64,000 bases of DNA, taken from NCBI GenBank assembly GCA_015478725.1, contig JADMIG010000011.1, positions 1 to 64,000 on the forward strand, read 5' to 3'. The position numbers and the translations under genes were made by a program. Shown one piece after another: positions 9,790 to 19,550 of the stretch; the first letter of the stretch is position 1, and each line of letters begins with the position of its first letter. The notes under the pieces were generated by a model. It was not told where the DNA came from and made no database searches. It worked only from the letters and a program-made list of their open reading frames with translations. This DNA comes from Chloroflexota bacterium (GTDB lineage: Bacteria; Chloroflexota; Limnocylindria; Limnocylindrales; CSP1-4).

Positions 9790-10730
9790 GGCTCTACTTC
9801 TGCTCGGACATCCACGCTTCAGAACGCTGCTGGCGGAAGTTTCTGGCCGCCGGCACGTTCTACAAGGCCGACGTCATCATCGTCGGCGGCGACATCACGG
9901 GGAAGTTCGTCGTACCGATCATCCGCCACCTCCGGGGACCCGCGACAGCGACGTTTCAGGGGATCGAACGCAGGGCGGAGACGACGGCCGAGATCGAGCG
10001 GCTTCTTCGACAGATCGCCGACGCCGGGCAGTACGGCACGGTCATGAGCGAAGAGGAGTACGAGGCGCATACCGCCGACGCGGCCCTCCGCGACCGCCTG
10101 TTCCATCAGCTCATCATGGCGCGGGTAACCGACTGGATCGAATTCGCCGAGGCGCGTCTGCGGGGTTCCGGCATCCGCTGTCTCGTGAGCGGCGCGAACG
10201 ACGACTTCTTCGAGATCGACGCCGCCCTCGCGGCCTCGTCCGTGATCGAGGACCCGAATGGCCGCGTCATCGACCTCGGCGGCATCGAGATCGTCGGCAT
10301 GGGCTACGGCAACCCGACGCCTTGGCCATGTCCGCGGGACATCAGCGAGGAAGAGCTCGGCGAACGGATCGACACCGCGGTGACAGGGGTTCGTCGGATG
10401 GACCGGGCGATCTTCAGCTTCCACGTACCGCCCCATCACTCAGGGCTCGACAACGCCCCGCGCCTCGATGCGAACCTCCGCATGGTCATGAGCGGAGCCG
10501 GGCCCGAGATCGTTCCTGTCGGCAGCACGGCGGTCCGTGCCGCGATCGAGCGTTACGAGCCGATGCTCGGACTGCATGGCCACATCCACGAGTCGAAAGG
10601 GGTGCGAACGATCGGCCCAACGACGGTAGCGAATCCGGGGAGCGAGTACGGGGAGGGCATCCTTGACGGCTTGCTCGTCGACGTGGATGTCGCGATGGGT
10701 TCACCGAAGGTCCAGCTCGTAACGGGCTGA
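9786..10730 (+). CDS. Calcineurin-like metallophosphoesterase
   Basis: A 314-aa protein with the metallophosphoesterase metal ligands in order: FCSDIHAS (Asp, His), GGDITGK (bridging Asp), SGANDDFF (Asn region), FSFHVPPHHSG (His) and GLHGHIHES (GHxH). Predicted cytoplasmic. Substrate unknown. Start GTG overlaps the IclR stop. Its presence between a regulator and an amino-acid permease is unusual and suggests a phosphorylated or nucleotide-linked intermediate in the pathway (inference). Confidence 0.85.
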   Translation: MRLYFCSDIHASERCWRKFLAAGTFYKADVIIVGGDITGKFVVPIIRHLRGPATATFQGIERRAETTAEIERLLRQIADAGQYGTVMSEEEYEAHTADAALRDRLFHQLIMARVTDWIEFAEARLRGSGIRCLVSGANDDFFEIDAALAASSVIEDPNGRVIDLGGIEIVGMGYGNPTPWPCPRDISEEELGERIDTAVTGVRRMDRAIFSFHVPPHHSGLDNAPRLDANLRMVMSGAGPEIVPVGSTAVRAAIERYEPMLGLHGHIHESKGVRTIGPTTVANPGSEYGEGILDGLLVDVDVAMGSPKVQLVTG

Positions 10731-10752
10731 CCGCAGCGAGGAGGAACGTGCC

Positions 10753-12333
10753 ATGAGTGCTCCGGTACCGGCGACGAAGGGGTTGTTCACGCGGGCGAGT
10801 TCGGGGCTCGTACGCGAGGTGGGCGTGGGCGATGTCGTCTTCTACGGATGGGGGCAGATCACCCTCGGGTTCATCATCTTCACGATCGCTGCCTGGCAGT
10901 TCTACCCGGGCGCGTCGATGGAACTGGCAACGGTCGCCGTCACCCTTGGCGGGATCGCCCTCGGTCTCGTCTACGCCCTCATGAGCTCGGTCTACCCCCG
11001 CTCGGGCGGCGAGTACGTATTCCTCTCACGCGTGCTCCACCCGGCGATCGGGTTCGTCGCCAGCGTGTCGTTCGCATTCTGGGAAACGTTCTACACGGGC
11101 ATCGTCGCCGCGTTCCTCGCGATCTTCGGGTTCTCGCCGTTGTTCGCCACGCTCGCCCTCCAGACCGGCAACTCGAGCCTCGCCGACATCAGCACGTGGT
11201 TCGCCAGCCCGATCGGGATCTTCGTCACCGGCGCCATCACCATCCTCCTCGCCGCGACGTTCGTCTACCGCGGCCTCAGCCGGTACTTCACGATCCAGCG
11301 CATCGGCATGTGGCTCGTCGCGGGCAGCATCCTCGTGACGCTCGGTGTCCTCGTCGTGGCGGCGGCCGGCGGCCTCTCGTTCAAGGCCAACTTCGACGCC
11401 CTCGCCGGCGCCGGTTCGTACGACAAGATCGCGGCGGCCGGCGCCGCCGGAAACGCACCCTTCGATCTGGGTCAGACGGTCCAGTTCATGATCTGGCCCG
11501 CGTTCTCGATCTGGTTCGCCGTCGCATCCGTCTCGCTGAGCGGCGAGGTCAAGAACGTTCAACGCAGTCAGCTCGTCGGCATCCTCGTCGCCATGATCAC
11601 GATGGGGGCAGCGTCGATCGGGCTGATGTTCTTCTCGCGGGTCGTCTTCGGCAGCGCGTTTCTCGTCGGCGCCGGCTCGCTGGCCGCGGGTCAGTTCCCG
11701 CTCGCGGCGCCGGCGTACATCAATGTCTTCGCCGGGATCGCCGGCGGCAACGTCCTGCTGACGATCCTCATGTCTGTCTGGGTGATCGGGACGATCGCCC
11801 TCGACGTCGGCGCGACGATGATCTACGCAACGCGGGCGATGCTCGCGTGGGGGATCGACGGTGTCGCCCCGACGAAGCTCGCCGATGTATCCGAGCGCTA
11901 CAACTCGCCGACCTGGGCGATCGCGACCTCGGCCGTCGTCGCGATCGCATGCCTGGCGCTGTACGCGTTCACCTCGCTCGTCGCCATCCTCTCCGGGTTC
12001 ATGGGGTTGGCGATCACGTTCGTCCTGGTCTCGATCGGCGGCATCGCCTTTCCGTATGTCAGGCGCGGCGTGTTCGAGTCGTCCGCCGTGGCGTTCCGGG
12101 TGGCAGGGGTTCCGGTGATCTCGATCCTCGGCGTGATCTCGCTCGTGTTCACGGGGTACGTCTTCTACCGGTTGTTCCTTGACAGCGCGTTCGGATCGAA
12201 CCAGCCGTTCCCGATCGCGATGACGATCGTCGTCGTCGTCGCGGCAGTCGCCTGGTTCTACGGTGCCCGCTGGTACCGGAGCCGACACGGGACCGAGTTC
12301 GACGCACGGTTCAGAGAGATCCCCGTCGAGTAG
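10753..12333 (+). CDS. APC-superfamily amino acid permease
   Basis: An integral membrane transporter of 526 aa with about 12 TM helices. The N-terminal VREVGVGDVVFYGWGQITLG and SSVYPRSGGEYVFLSR segments match amino acid-polyamine-organocation carriers (unwound TM1 and the PRSGGEY loop). GAGGAGGAA precedes the ATG by about 7 nt. Likely imports an amino acid or amine handled by the dehydrogenases and peptidases next to it. Exact substrate not recognisable. Confidence 0.9.
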   Translation: MSAPVPATKGLFTRASSGLVREVGVGDVVFYGWGQITLGFIIFTIAAWQFYPGASMELATVAVTLGGIALGLVYALMSSVYPRSGGEYVFLSRVLHPAIGFVASVSFAFWETFYTGIVAAFLAIFGFSPLFATLALQTGNSSLADISTWFASPIGIFVTGAITILLAATFVYRGLSRYFTIQRIGMWLVAGSILVTLGVLVVAAAGGLSFKANFDALAGAGSYDKIAAAGAAGNAPFDLGQTVQFMIWPAFSIWFAVASVSLSGEVKNVQRSQLVGILVAMITMGAASIGLMFFSRVVFGSAFLVGAGSLAAGQFPLAAPAYINVFAGIAGGNVLLTILMSVWVIGTIALDVGATMIYATRAMLAWGIDGVAPTKLADVSERYNSPTWAIATSAVVAIACLALYAFTSLVAILSGFMGLAITFVLVSIGGIAFPYVRRGVFESSAVAFRVAGVPVISILGVISLVFTGYVFYRLFLDSAFGSNQPFPIAMTIVVVVAAVAWFYGARWYRSRHGTEFDARFREIPVE

Positions 12334-12362
12334 CAGCGATCCGCGATGTTGAGGGCGCGCCC

Positions 12363-13097
12363 GTGGCGCCGTTGCTGGAGCATCGGTCACTCGCACCCGT
12401 CGTCCTCGTGACGGGTGCGAGCAGCGGCATCGGGCGGGCCACGGCCGAAGCGTTCGCCGGGGCCGGCTACCTCGTGGCGGTGAACTATCGGACGCAGCGG
12501 GGACCGGCGCTCGAGCTTGCGGGTCGGCTCGGTGGTCGGGCGTACGCGGCCGACGTGGCTGATGACGTGGCCGTCGAGGAGATGGTCCGCCGGATCGAAG
12601 CCGAGCTCGGCCCGATCTCGGTCGCCGTCTGCAATGCCGGCTTCTACACCGAGCAGCCGCTCGCCGAGGTGACCGACGAGCTCTGGGACCGGACGCTGAG
12701 GACGCTCCTCGGGGGATGCTTCCACGTTGCCCGCGCCGTCGTCCCCGGCATGCGAAAGGCTGGTGGGGGTTCGATCGTCACCGTCGCGTCTGAACTGGCC
12801 CTCATCGGCGGTGATGCCATCGCCCCATACGTCGCGGCCAAGGCGGCCGTGATCGGACTCACCAGGTCGCTCGCTCGTGAGCTCGCCCCGACGATCCGCG
12901 TCAACAGTGTCGCGCCCGGGGCAGTCGACACTCCCCTCCTGCCCGATCGGGACCGCGGACCCTCGTACACGTCGACGGTTCCCCTCGGCCGGATCGGCCG
13001 ACCGGCTGAGATCGCCTCGGCGATCCTCCATCTCGCCGAGGCACCGTGGACCACCGGCCAGGTCTATTCACCGAACGGCGGGGTGGTCATCCAGTGA
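12363..13097 (+). CDS. SDR-family NAD(P)-dependent oxidoreductase
   Basis: A classical short-chain dehydrogenase of 244 aa. Visible: TGASSGIGRA nucleotide-binding motif, NAG at about residue 87, catalytic Ser in VASELAL, YVAAK (Tyr and Lys), and the SPNGG C-terminal segment. Start is a GTG. Its stop overlaps the next SDR gene (GTGA). Two adjacent SDRs of the same type suggest a two-step oxidation/reduction or paralogues with different substrates. Confidence 0.9.
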   Translation: MAPLLEHRSLAPVVLVTGASSGIGRATAEAFAGAGYLVAVNYRTQRGPALELAGRLGGRAYAADVADDVAVEEMVRRIEAELGPISVAVCNAGFYTEQPLAEVTDELWDRTLRTLLGGCFHVARAVVPGMRKAGGGSIVTVASELALIGGDAIAPYVAAKAAVIGLTRSLARELAPTIRVNSVAPGAVDTPLLPDRDRGPSYTSTVPLGRIGRPAEIASAILHLAEAPWTTGQVYSPNGGVVIQ

Positions 13098-13813
13098 CCG
13101 AGCGCCCCGCCTCGGGCCCACGCGTGGCGCTCGTCACCGGCGCCGGGGGCGGTCTCGGTCGCGCGATCGTCGATCGTCTGACCGCGAGCGGATGGCGCGT
13201 CGCTGGGGCGACCCACCGTCGCGGGCGGTTCGCCGCGGATGTGGGCGATCCGCGTGAGGTTGACGACCTCGTCCGGCGAGTCGTACTCGAATTCGGTCGG
13301 CTTGATCTCGTCGTCTCCAACGCCGCGGCGATGACGATGGCTCCGCTCGAAACCCATCCGCCCAACGACTGGTGGGCGATCATCCGAACGAACCTGTCCG
13401 GCGGGTTCTACCTCGCTCGAGCAGCGCGGCCGCACCTCATCGAGACACGTGGCGCCATCATCTTCATCTCGAGCGAGTGGGGCGTCACGGGATGGCCGAA
13501 CGCCTCCGCCTACGCGGCGAGCAAGGCAGGCCTCATCGGACTGACCAAGGCCCTCGCCTGCGAACTCGCTCCAGCGGTGCGGGTGAACGCCATCGCCCCA
13601 GGCGTGATCGACACGCCGCAGCTCGCCGTCGATGCCGCCGACGCGGGCGTGAGCGTCGAGACGATCAAGGAGCAGTACGCTCGGGCGGCGCCGCTGCGCC
13701 GAATCGCGACTGCCGCGGAGATCGCCGCATCGGTCGGGTTCCTCGCGTCTGGCGACGCCACCTACTACACGGGACAGGTGCTTCAGCCGAACGGCGGGAC
13801 GACGATGGCATGA
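13094..13813 (+). CDS. SDR-family NAD(P)-dependent oxidoreductase (second copy)
   Basis: A classical SDR of about 239 aa with TGAGGGLGRA, SNAA, Ser in ISSEWG, YAASK and the QPNGG tail. I take the GTG at 13094 (GTGA overlap with the preceding SDR) rather than a start inside the upstream gene. It is clearly related to its neighbour but differs at the NAD(P) site, so it is not a recent duplicate. Translationally coupled to the first SDR. Confidence 0.9.
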   Translation: MTERPASGPRVALVTGAGGGLGRAIVDRLTASGWRVAGATHRRGRFAADVGDPREVDDLVRRVVLEFGRLDLVVSNAAAMTMAPLETHPPNDWWAIIRTNLSGGFYLARAARPHLIETRGAIIFISSEWGVTGWPNASAYAASKAGLIGLTKALACELAPAVRVNAIAPGVIDTPQLAVDAADAGVSVETIKEQYARAAPLRRIATAAEIAASVGFLASGDATYYTGQVLQPNGGTTMA

Positions 13814-13841
13814 CGACCCGCCGCCACATCGGAGGTTCGCG

Positions 13842-15035
13842 ATGACCGGATGGCCACCTTACGATGTCGCCGCGCTCCGCGCAGCCCGGAGCGAACGGGT
13901 CACCGGATTCATGCGATCCCGGGGCCTCGACCACCTTCTGCTCACCGGCTTCGACACGATCCGCTACGCACTCGACGCCCGCTTCCAGATCATCTCGGAG
14001 GGATTCGACTGGTTCGTCGCCCTCATGGACGGTTCAGGCGAGGGCGAGGTCTTCGTCCCCTGGGTCGACGAGGACGTCGCGGGGCCGGATCCGGATGCAC
14101 CCGCGGTCCGCGCGACCCACCCGCTGCCATCGTGGGCGCCGGCCGTTGCCCAGGTGGAGTACTGGACGAGTGCGGTCGCGGCGGCTCTCTCGCGACTCAG
14201 GGCCCGGAGGGTCGGGTTCGACCTCATCGATGCGACGCTCCTCGCCGGCCTCCGGGTCGAGCTCCCGGAGGTCGAGTTCGTCGGCGTGGCGCGCGACCTG
14301 TACGACCTCCGGGCGATCAAGCTGCCGGCCGAGATCGCCCTGCTCGAGGCAGCGTCGCTCGTCAACTGCGCCGCCGCTGACGCGGCGATCGACGGCGCGC
14401 GTCCCGGGATGACCGACTACGACGTGCTCGCGCTCGCGATGGCGTCGCTCCAGACCGCCGGGGTCGAGTACCTCACCCACTCGCTCTGCAACGTCCGACG
14501 CGGGTCGGGCACCTGGTTCGCGGTCGGCCAGACGCTCCGCGAGGGTGATGCGTTCTTCTTCGATATCGGTTGTTATGGGCGGGGCGGCTATGCCTCGGAT
14601 ATCGCCCGGGTCGGCTTCGTCGGCGAGCCGCCGGCTGTCGTCTCGCGAGCCTACCGACAGCTTCTCGAGGCGCTCCACGTCGGTGAGGAGGCAGCGCGGC
14701 CGGGTGTCCGGGTGGCGGATGTCCACGCCGCCATCAATGACTACCTGCGCCGGCAGGGACTGCCGATCACGCCGTACGGCACCGGTCACGGCATCGGGCT
14801 CCGGGCGTGCGAACCGCCGACCATCCATCGACGCGACCGGAGCTCCCGCGACGAGGTGCTCCTCGAGGGCATGACGATCGCCATCGAACCAGAGACGCAG
14901 GTCGAGATCGACGGTGCGACCGTCCTGCTCAAGGTGGAGGACAACTATGCGGTCGAGGCGGACGGGCTCCGGCGGCTGACGACCGCGCCTCGGCTGGTGC
15001 CGACTGCGGATTCTGTGAGGGCTCCTGCTGGGTGA
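13842..15035 (+). CDS. M24 family metallopeptidase (Xaa-Pro aminopeptidase-like)
   Basis: A 397-aa pita-bread metallopeptidase. An N-terminal creatinase-like domain precedes the catalytic domain from about residue 165. The five metal ligands are visible: Asp in FFFDIG, Asp in YASDIAR, His in GTGHGIG, Glu in AIEPET and Glu in LKVEDN. GGAGG lies 6 nt before the ATG. It may cleave Xaa-Pro peptides or be a creatinase-like amidinohydrolase relative; the neighbouring M20 peptidase and peptide transporter favour a role in peptide or amide catabolism. Confidence 0.9.
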   Translation: MTGWPPYDVAALRAARSERVTGFMRSRGLDHLLLTGFDTIRYALDARFQIISEGFDWFVALMDGSGEGEVFVPWVDEDVAGPDPDAPAVRATHPLPSWAPAVAQVEYWTSAVAAALSRLRARRVGFDLIDATLLAGLRVELPEVEFVGVARDLYDLRAIKLPAEIALLEAASLVNCAAADAAIDGARPGMTDYDVLALAMASLQTAGVEYLTHSLCNVRRGSGTWFAVGQTLREGDAFFFDIGCYGRGGYASDIARVGFVGEPPAVVSRAYRQLLEALHVGEEAARPGVRVADVHAAINDYLRRQGLPITPYGTGHGIGLRACEPPTIHRRDRSSRDEVLLEGMTIAIEPETQVEIDGATVLLKVEDNYAVEADGLRRLTTAPRLVPTADSVRAPAG

Positions 15036-15289
15036 CGGCCGTCAATGGATCGGCCGGCTCGTCCTCCTCGAGCACGTCTGCAGTCCCAGGCACGCGGTAC
15101 GGGCAGTCGAGCGTGCACTCGACTTCTTCACGTCGCGCCTTCAGCGCGACCACCTGCCGCGGATCTTGCTCCAATCCGATCAGTCGTTTCGGAGGTTTCC
15201 GATCACCCGCCCGTGAGGCCGTCAGCGCGCTGACGTGAGGGCACCACGGTCCGCCATCGTGGCTCGGACGATCAGCCGTTCGAGGACCG

Positions 15290-15400
15290 ATGCCGGTGCC
15301 ACGCCCCCGTTCCGCCATGCGCAAGATTCGCGAGATCCTCCGCCTCGCCCTCGGCGAGGGCCTGAGCCGCCGCGCGACCGCATCTCGCTTGCATCCATGA
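15290..15400 (+). pseudogene. Remnant of IS21-family transposase istA (N-terminal fragment)
   Basis: Reading from the ATG at 15290 gives MPVPRPRSA followed by MRKIREILRLALGEGLSRR and a stop after 36 codons. This matches the start of IS21-type IstA proteins, whose N-terminal HTH begins with a MRKIRE(I/V)LRL block. Nothing of the catalytic DDE domain or of istB follows. The rest of the gap 15036-15574 has no convincing gene; one frame (about 15040-15215) reads like a degraded protein tail that I cannot identify. Confidence 0.55.
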
Positions 15401-15574
15401 CCGATGCAAGGATACCCGGGCCGTCGCTGGCTACGACCACGAGCGACGTGGGTCAGGGAACTGCCACGTTCATCGTCACGTCGGCGTCATTGTTGCGAAG
15501 AGGACTGAAGATCGTCGCACCGACCGGGGAGTAGATATATTCCATACGGTACATAGTGATGCTACGATGGGATC

Positions 15575-16000
15575 GTGGCGGATGAACTGATCGACAGCCT
15601 CGAGCGCCTCTCGGTGTGCTCGGTCGCCGTCACGGCACGAGCCATCACCGCCGCGGGCGCGGACCTTACCTTCACGCAATGGCGGGTCCTCCTCGTTGTC
15701 GGCGAACGGACCGAAGGCGCGACCGTGAATGAGATCGCCACCCGGATCGGCGCACACGCCTCGCCGGCGAGCCGCCTCGTCTCGCGCCTGAAGCGGCGCG
15801 GCGTCGTCCGCACCGGAAAGGACGACCGCGACGGTCGCGTCACGCGGGTGACGTTGACGGAGGTCGGCCGGGACCTGCGCAGCCGTGTGCTCGAGCGTCG
15901 TCGTCGCGATCTCACCGTCGTGCTGGAATCCGTATCGATGACGCCCGCGGAGGCCGAGGCCGTGGCCAGGCTGGCCCGATCGTTCGAGTCGTTCGCATGA
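15575..16000 (+). CDS. MarR-family transcriptional regulator
   Basis: A 141-aa winged-helix regulator. The DNA-binding part includes VNEIATRIGAHASPASRLVSRLKRRGVV and the wing DDRDGRVTRVTLTEVG. Starts at GTG. Upstream is an AT-rich stretch (15533-15560) unlike the rest of the locus, probably the promoter. Its stop overlaps the ClC gene start by 4 nt (ATGA), so it probably regulates its own transcription together with the channel. Confidence 0.88.
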   Translation: MADELIDSLERLSVCSVAVTARAITAAGADLTFTQWRVLLVVGERTEGATVNEIATRIGAHASPASRLVSRLKRRGVVRTGKDDRDGRVTRVTLTEVGRDLRSRVLERRRRDLTVVLESVSMTPAEAEAVARLARSFESFA

Positions 16001-18027
16001 CCCGCGCCCGGTTCCTCCGAGTCGTCCGCCGGCGCGTTCGCACGGCAGCGTACCTTCGGAAGTGGGTCGTCCTCGGGGCCCTCATCGGCGTCATCAGCGG
16101 CCTCGGGGCCGCACTCTTCTTCGTGGCGCTCGACGTTGGGAGCAGGTTCTTCCTCGGCGTGCTCGCCGGCTTCGTCCCCGCCTCGCCGCTCGGCGAAGGC
16201 GCCCGACCGATCACGGACGCGCTCCGGCCGTGGGCACTCCCGCTCGTCGTCGGGCTCGGCGGACTGATCTCCGGGGTCATCGTGTTTCGCCTCGCGCCGG
16301 AGGCCGAGGGTCACGGGACTGATGCGGCGATCGCCGCATTCCACCACGGCCCGAAGCGGATCCGGGCGCGGATCCCCCTCATCAAGCTTGTCGCGTCGGC
16401 GATGACGATCGGGTCGGGCGGATCCGGTGGCCGAGAGGGCCCCACGGCCCAGATCGGCGCCGGGTTCGGATCGTTCCTCGCCCGGCTCCTCGACCTGGAC
16501 GCGCGCGATGCGCGGATCGCCGTCAGCACCGGGATCGGCGCCGGCATCGGGGCGATCTTCCGGGCACCGCTCGGCGGAGCGGTCCTCGCCGCGGAGATCC
16601 CGTACCGCGACGACGTCGAATCTGACGCTCTTGTCCCGGCCTTCGTCGGCTCCATCGTCGCCTTCTCCATCTTCGGCGCGATCATCGGCTTCGATCCGAT
16701 CTTCGGGCGTGTCGCCGGCGCGGGGTTCACGGATCCGCGGCAACTTCTCTACTACGCTCTCATCGGCCTTGCCGCCGGGGTCGTCGGCCGCCTCTACATC
16801 GCGAGCTTCTACGGGTTCACGCGATGGTTCGGGCGGTGGAGCCTCCCACGCGCGCTCCGACCGGCCGTCGCGGGCTTCGCCGTGGGCTGCCTCGGCCTCG
16901 CTCTGCCGGGCGTGCTCGGCACCGGCTACGGCTGGGTTCAGGCGGGCCTCGACCGGACGACACTCCTCGGGCTGCCGCTGTGGGTCGTCCTCGCGCTGCC
17001 GTTCGCGAAGATCCTCGCCACCTCGCTCTCGATCGGCTCTGGCGGTTCTGGCGGGATCTTCGGTCCCGGGATGGTCATCGGCGGCCTCCTCGGAGCGGGG
17101 ATCTGGAGACTCCTCGAGCCGGTGGCGCCCGCCGTCCCGCTCGATCCATCGCCGTTCGTCATCGTCGCGATGATGGCCCTGTTCGGCAGTGTCGCACGTG
17201 CCCCGCTCGCAGTCATGCTCATGGTCGCCGAGATGACCGACAGCCTCGCCATGCTCGCCCCGGCGATGCTCGCGATCGGGATCGCGACCCTCGTAGTCGG
17301 CGACCGCTCGATCTACGCGTCCCAGCTCCGGAGCCGGGCCGAGTCGGCGGCCCACCGTTTCCGGTTCGCCCTGCCGCTCATGGCGGCGATCCCCGCCGGC
17401 GATGCAGCCCGAGTTCCTCGGGCGGTGGTCACGCTCGATGATTCGACGATGAGCGTCCGGGCCCGGCTCGTCCGCGCCGGTGTCCCGGGTGCGCCGGTGG
17501 TCGACCGAGCCGGTTCCGTCCTTGGCTCGATCGATGTGGTGGCCCTCGAGACCGCGGCCGACGGCTCGACCATCGGTGATCTCGATCTTGCCGGATCGAC
17601 CATCCCCGCCGATGGCGCGCTCGACGATGCGCTCGCCATCCTGACCGACGCGCATCGGAGCTGGGCTCCGGTGGTCGCCGACGATCGGCTCGTCGGGATT
17701 CTTTCTATCCGCGACATCGTCGCCGCGTATCGGCGGGCGCTCGCCGGCAATGTCCAGCGGGTCCGGGGCGTGGATGGCGGCGGATCGCTCGTCGACGCGG
17801 AGATCGGCCCGTCCTCGACGCTCGTGGGTTCCTCGGTCGCCGCCGTCCCGTGGCCGCGGCAGGCGATCCTCGTGTCCGTGACGCGCGGCGAGGAGGTGAT
17901 CGTGCCGCGGGGCGATCTCGTCCTCGAAGCGGGCGATCGACTCACCGCGTTTGCGACCCCTGCGGCGCGAGAGGCGCTCGAGGGGCTCCTCGCGAGCCGG
18001 ATCGCCGCCGCCGCGCCCGAGGCGTGA
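15997..18027 (+). CDS. ClC-family chloride channel/antiporter with CBS pair and C-terminal RCK-C-like domain
   Basis: A 676-aa membrane protein. The ClC core (residues about 20-440) carries the selectivity motifs GSGGSGG, GREGP with the gating-type Glu at about residue 147, and GSGGSGGIFGPGM. The Glu suggests H+/anion exchange rather than a pure channel. A cytoplasmic CBS pair (about 465-580) and a TrkA-C/RCK-C-like domain (about 605-670) follow, so ligand gating is likely. Coupled to the MarR gene by a 4-nt overlap. Could act in acid or halide stress. Confidence 0.93.
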   Translation: MTRARFLRVVRRRVRTAAYLRKWVVLGALIGVISGLGAALFFVALDVGSRFFLGVLAGFVPASPLGEGARPITDALRPWALPLVVGLGGLISGVIVFRLAPEAEGHGTDAAIAAFHHGPKRIRARIPLIKLVASAMTIGSGGSGGREGPTAQIGAGFGSFLARLLDLDARDARIAVSTGIGAGIGAIFRAPLGGAVLAAEIPYRDDVESDALVPAFVGSIVAFSIFGAIIGFDPIFGRVAGAGFTDPRQLLYYALIGLAAGVVGRLYIASFYGFTRWFGRWSLPRALRPAVAGFAVGCLGLALPGVLGTGYGWVQAGLDRTTLLGLPLWVVLALPFAKILATSLSIGSGGSGGIFGPGMVIGGLLGAGIWRLLEPVAPAVPLDPSPFVIVAMMALFGSVARAPLAVMLMVAEMTDSLAMLAPAMLAIGIATLVVGDRSIYASQLRSRAESAAHRFRFALPLMAAIPAGDAARVPRAVVTLDDSTMSVRARLVRAGVPGAPVVDRAGSVLGSIDVVALETAADGSTIGDLDLAGSTIPADGALDDALAILTDAHRSWAPVVADDRLVGILSIRDIVAAYRRALAGNVQRVRGVDGGGSLVDAEIGPSSTLVGSSVAAVPWPRQAILVSVTRGEEVIVPRGDLVLEAGDRLTAFATPAAREALEGLLASRIAAAAPEA

Positions 18028-18044
18028 GCGCGGCACCTGGTTCC

Positions 18045-19362
18045 TCAGCGATTGCCGTTCGCCATCCGAGTGGCGTCGGGCCGGCCGCGGAGTCTGCCCA
18101 TCGCGAAGATCCCGACCAGCGGCCCGGTGGCGAGCAGGCCGAACGCGATCTGCCAGCCCACTGCGTCGGTTGAGCGGAGGAGCCCGACGAGGGTGATCGT
18201 CACCCCGGGCAGGAGGAATCCGGCCGCCGTCTGGAGCGCGAGAGCGGATCCGGCCGTGCCGGGTGGTCCCAACTCGGTGACAGCGACGGAGAACTGCGCC
18301 GAATCGGCGACGACGCTGATCCCCCAGACGACCCCGAGGGCGAGGGTCAGCGCTGGCGGCGCACCGAACAGGAATCCGATGGCGACGGCGCAGGAGCCGC
18401 TCACCGCCATCGCAGTCATCGTCAGTGTCGTCCGACCAATACGATCTGCGGCGAGCCCGGCGGCGGCGCAGCCGAGCCCACCCGCCGCCACGACCACGAA
18501 TGCAGCGAGGCTCGCCGGCGCCGGGTCGCTGAGGCCGGCGGCGGCGAAGCTCGCGGTGAGGAACAGAGGGATCCAGGTCCACATCGCGTACAGCTCCCAC
18601 ATGTGACCGAGATACCCGAGGCTGGCCAGCTGGACCGACGGCTCGCGAAAGGCGGTGCGAGCCACAGCCAGGCTGAACCGTGGCGCCGGGACGTCGAACG
18701 GACCGCTGGACACCGTCCGGATGACCAGCCAGGCCGCCGAGGACGCCGGCGACGCTGGCGGAGGCGACGATCGCCCGCCAGTCGAGGCCGGACAGCTTGC
18801 CGAGGGCTCGGAACAGGTAGGGCAGGGACGCTCCCACGGTGAGGGCCCCGACGAGGATGCCGATTGCCAGGCCGCGCTCGCGCCGGAACCAGCCCGCGAC
18901 GATCTTCATCCCGACCGGGTAGACGCCGGCCAGGGCGAACCCCGTGAGGAAGCGGAACAGGATCGCACCGGCTTCATCGCGTGCGACGTAGGCGAAGCCG
19001 AGGTTGGCGGTCGCGGCGCCGAGAGCTCCGACGAGGAAGAGGATGCGGCCCGGCAGGACGTCAACGGCGCCAGTGACGGCGAGCAGGAGTGCACCGGCGA
19101 CGAAGCCGAGCTGAACGGCGATCGTCACGAGCGGGAGATCCATCCCCCCGAGATGCCAGTCGACCACGAGCAGCGGCGCGACGGCGGACGCGCTGAACCA
19201 GGGCGACATCGCGAGCAGTTCGCCGAGACCGAGGAAGACGAGGAGACGCCAGCGGGCCAACGGCTCGGGATCGCCGGCCTCCCCTCCCGACGCGACCGCG
19301 CGGAGCATCGCGTGCCGCGCATCCTCCCCTCGCAGGCCTTCGACCCGCCCTATCCGAACCAC
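18045..19362 (-). pseudogene. MFS transporter disrupted by a frameshift
   Basis: Two halves of one major facilitator protein lie in different frames. The N-terminal half (from 19362 or the ATG at 19308 down to about 18735) contains LAMSPWFSASAVAPLL and GVYPVGMKIVAGWFRRERGLAIG. The C-terminal half (about 18735-18045) contains YLGHMWELYAMWTWIPLF and ADRIGRTTLTM. The break is near 18731-18745, where one base appears missing between LGGLA and LVIRTV. With one base added the protein is about 430 aa with 12 TM helices. It may be a recent mutation or a consensus error. It resembles nitrate/cyanate-type MFS carriers, but the substrate is uncertain. Confidence 0.75.
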
Positions 19363-19550
19363 AGGAGGCCTTGGGTCGCCTCATCCAGTGGCACATCGGG
19401 CGGCACTTCCGCAAGGACGGCGGGCTCCGCCGCCCAGGAGGCCCGGGCCGACTCGAGCGGTTGGCGTCGAATGACCCGCGCGTCGTTCTCGTCAAGCGAT
19501 GCCGGTCCCGGTTCACTGGCCTGAGTAGCCGGCGCCTTCGGATCCGTCAT
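19350..19550 (-). CDS. Small hypothetical protein (66 aa)
   Basis: Acidic, low-complexity 66-residue protein starting MTDPKAPATQ and ending ATQGLLWFG. It lies directly upstream of the MFS gene and overlaps the upstream GTG candidate of that gene by 13 nt, so they are probably co-transcribed. No domain recognised. A TGTGA-N6-TCACG box lies about 180 nt upstream of the start, which supports a real promoter here. Confidence 0.5.
   Translation of the reverse strand: MTDPKAPATQASEPGPASLDENDARVIRRQPLESARASWAAEPAVLAEVPPDVPLDEATQGLLWFG

Noticed and set aside
15562-19362. A minus-strand reading frame of 1266 codons
   Set aside because: Only its first 210 codons are coding (the MFS N-terminus). After the frameshift it runs antisense through the ClC and MarR genes and is open only because of high GC.
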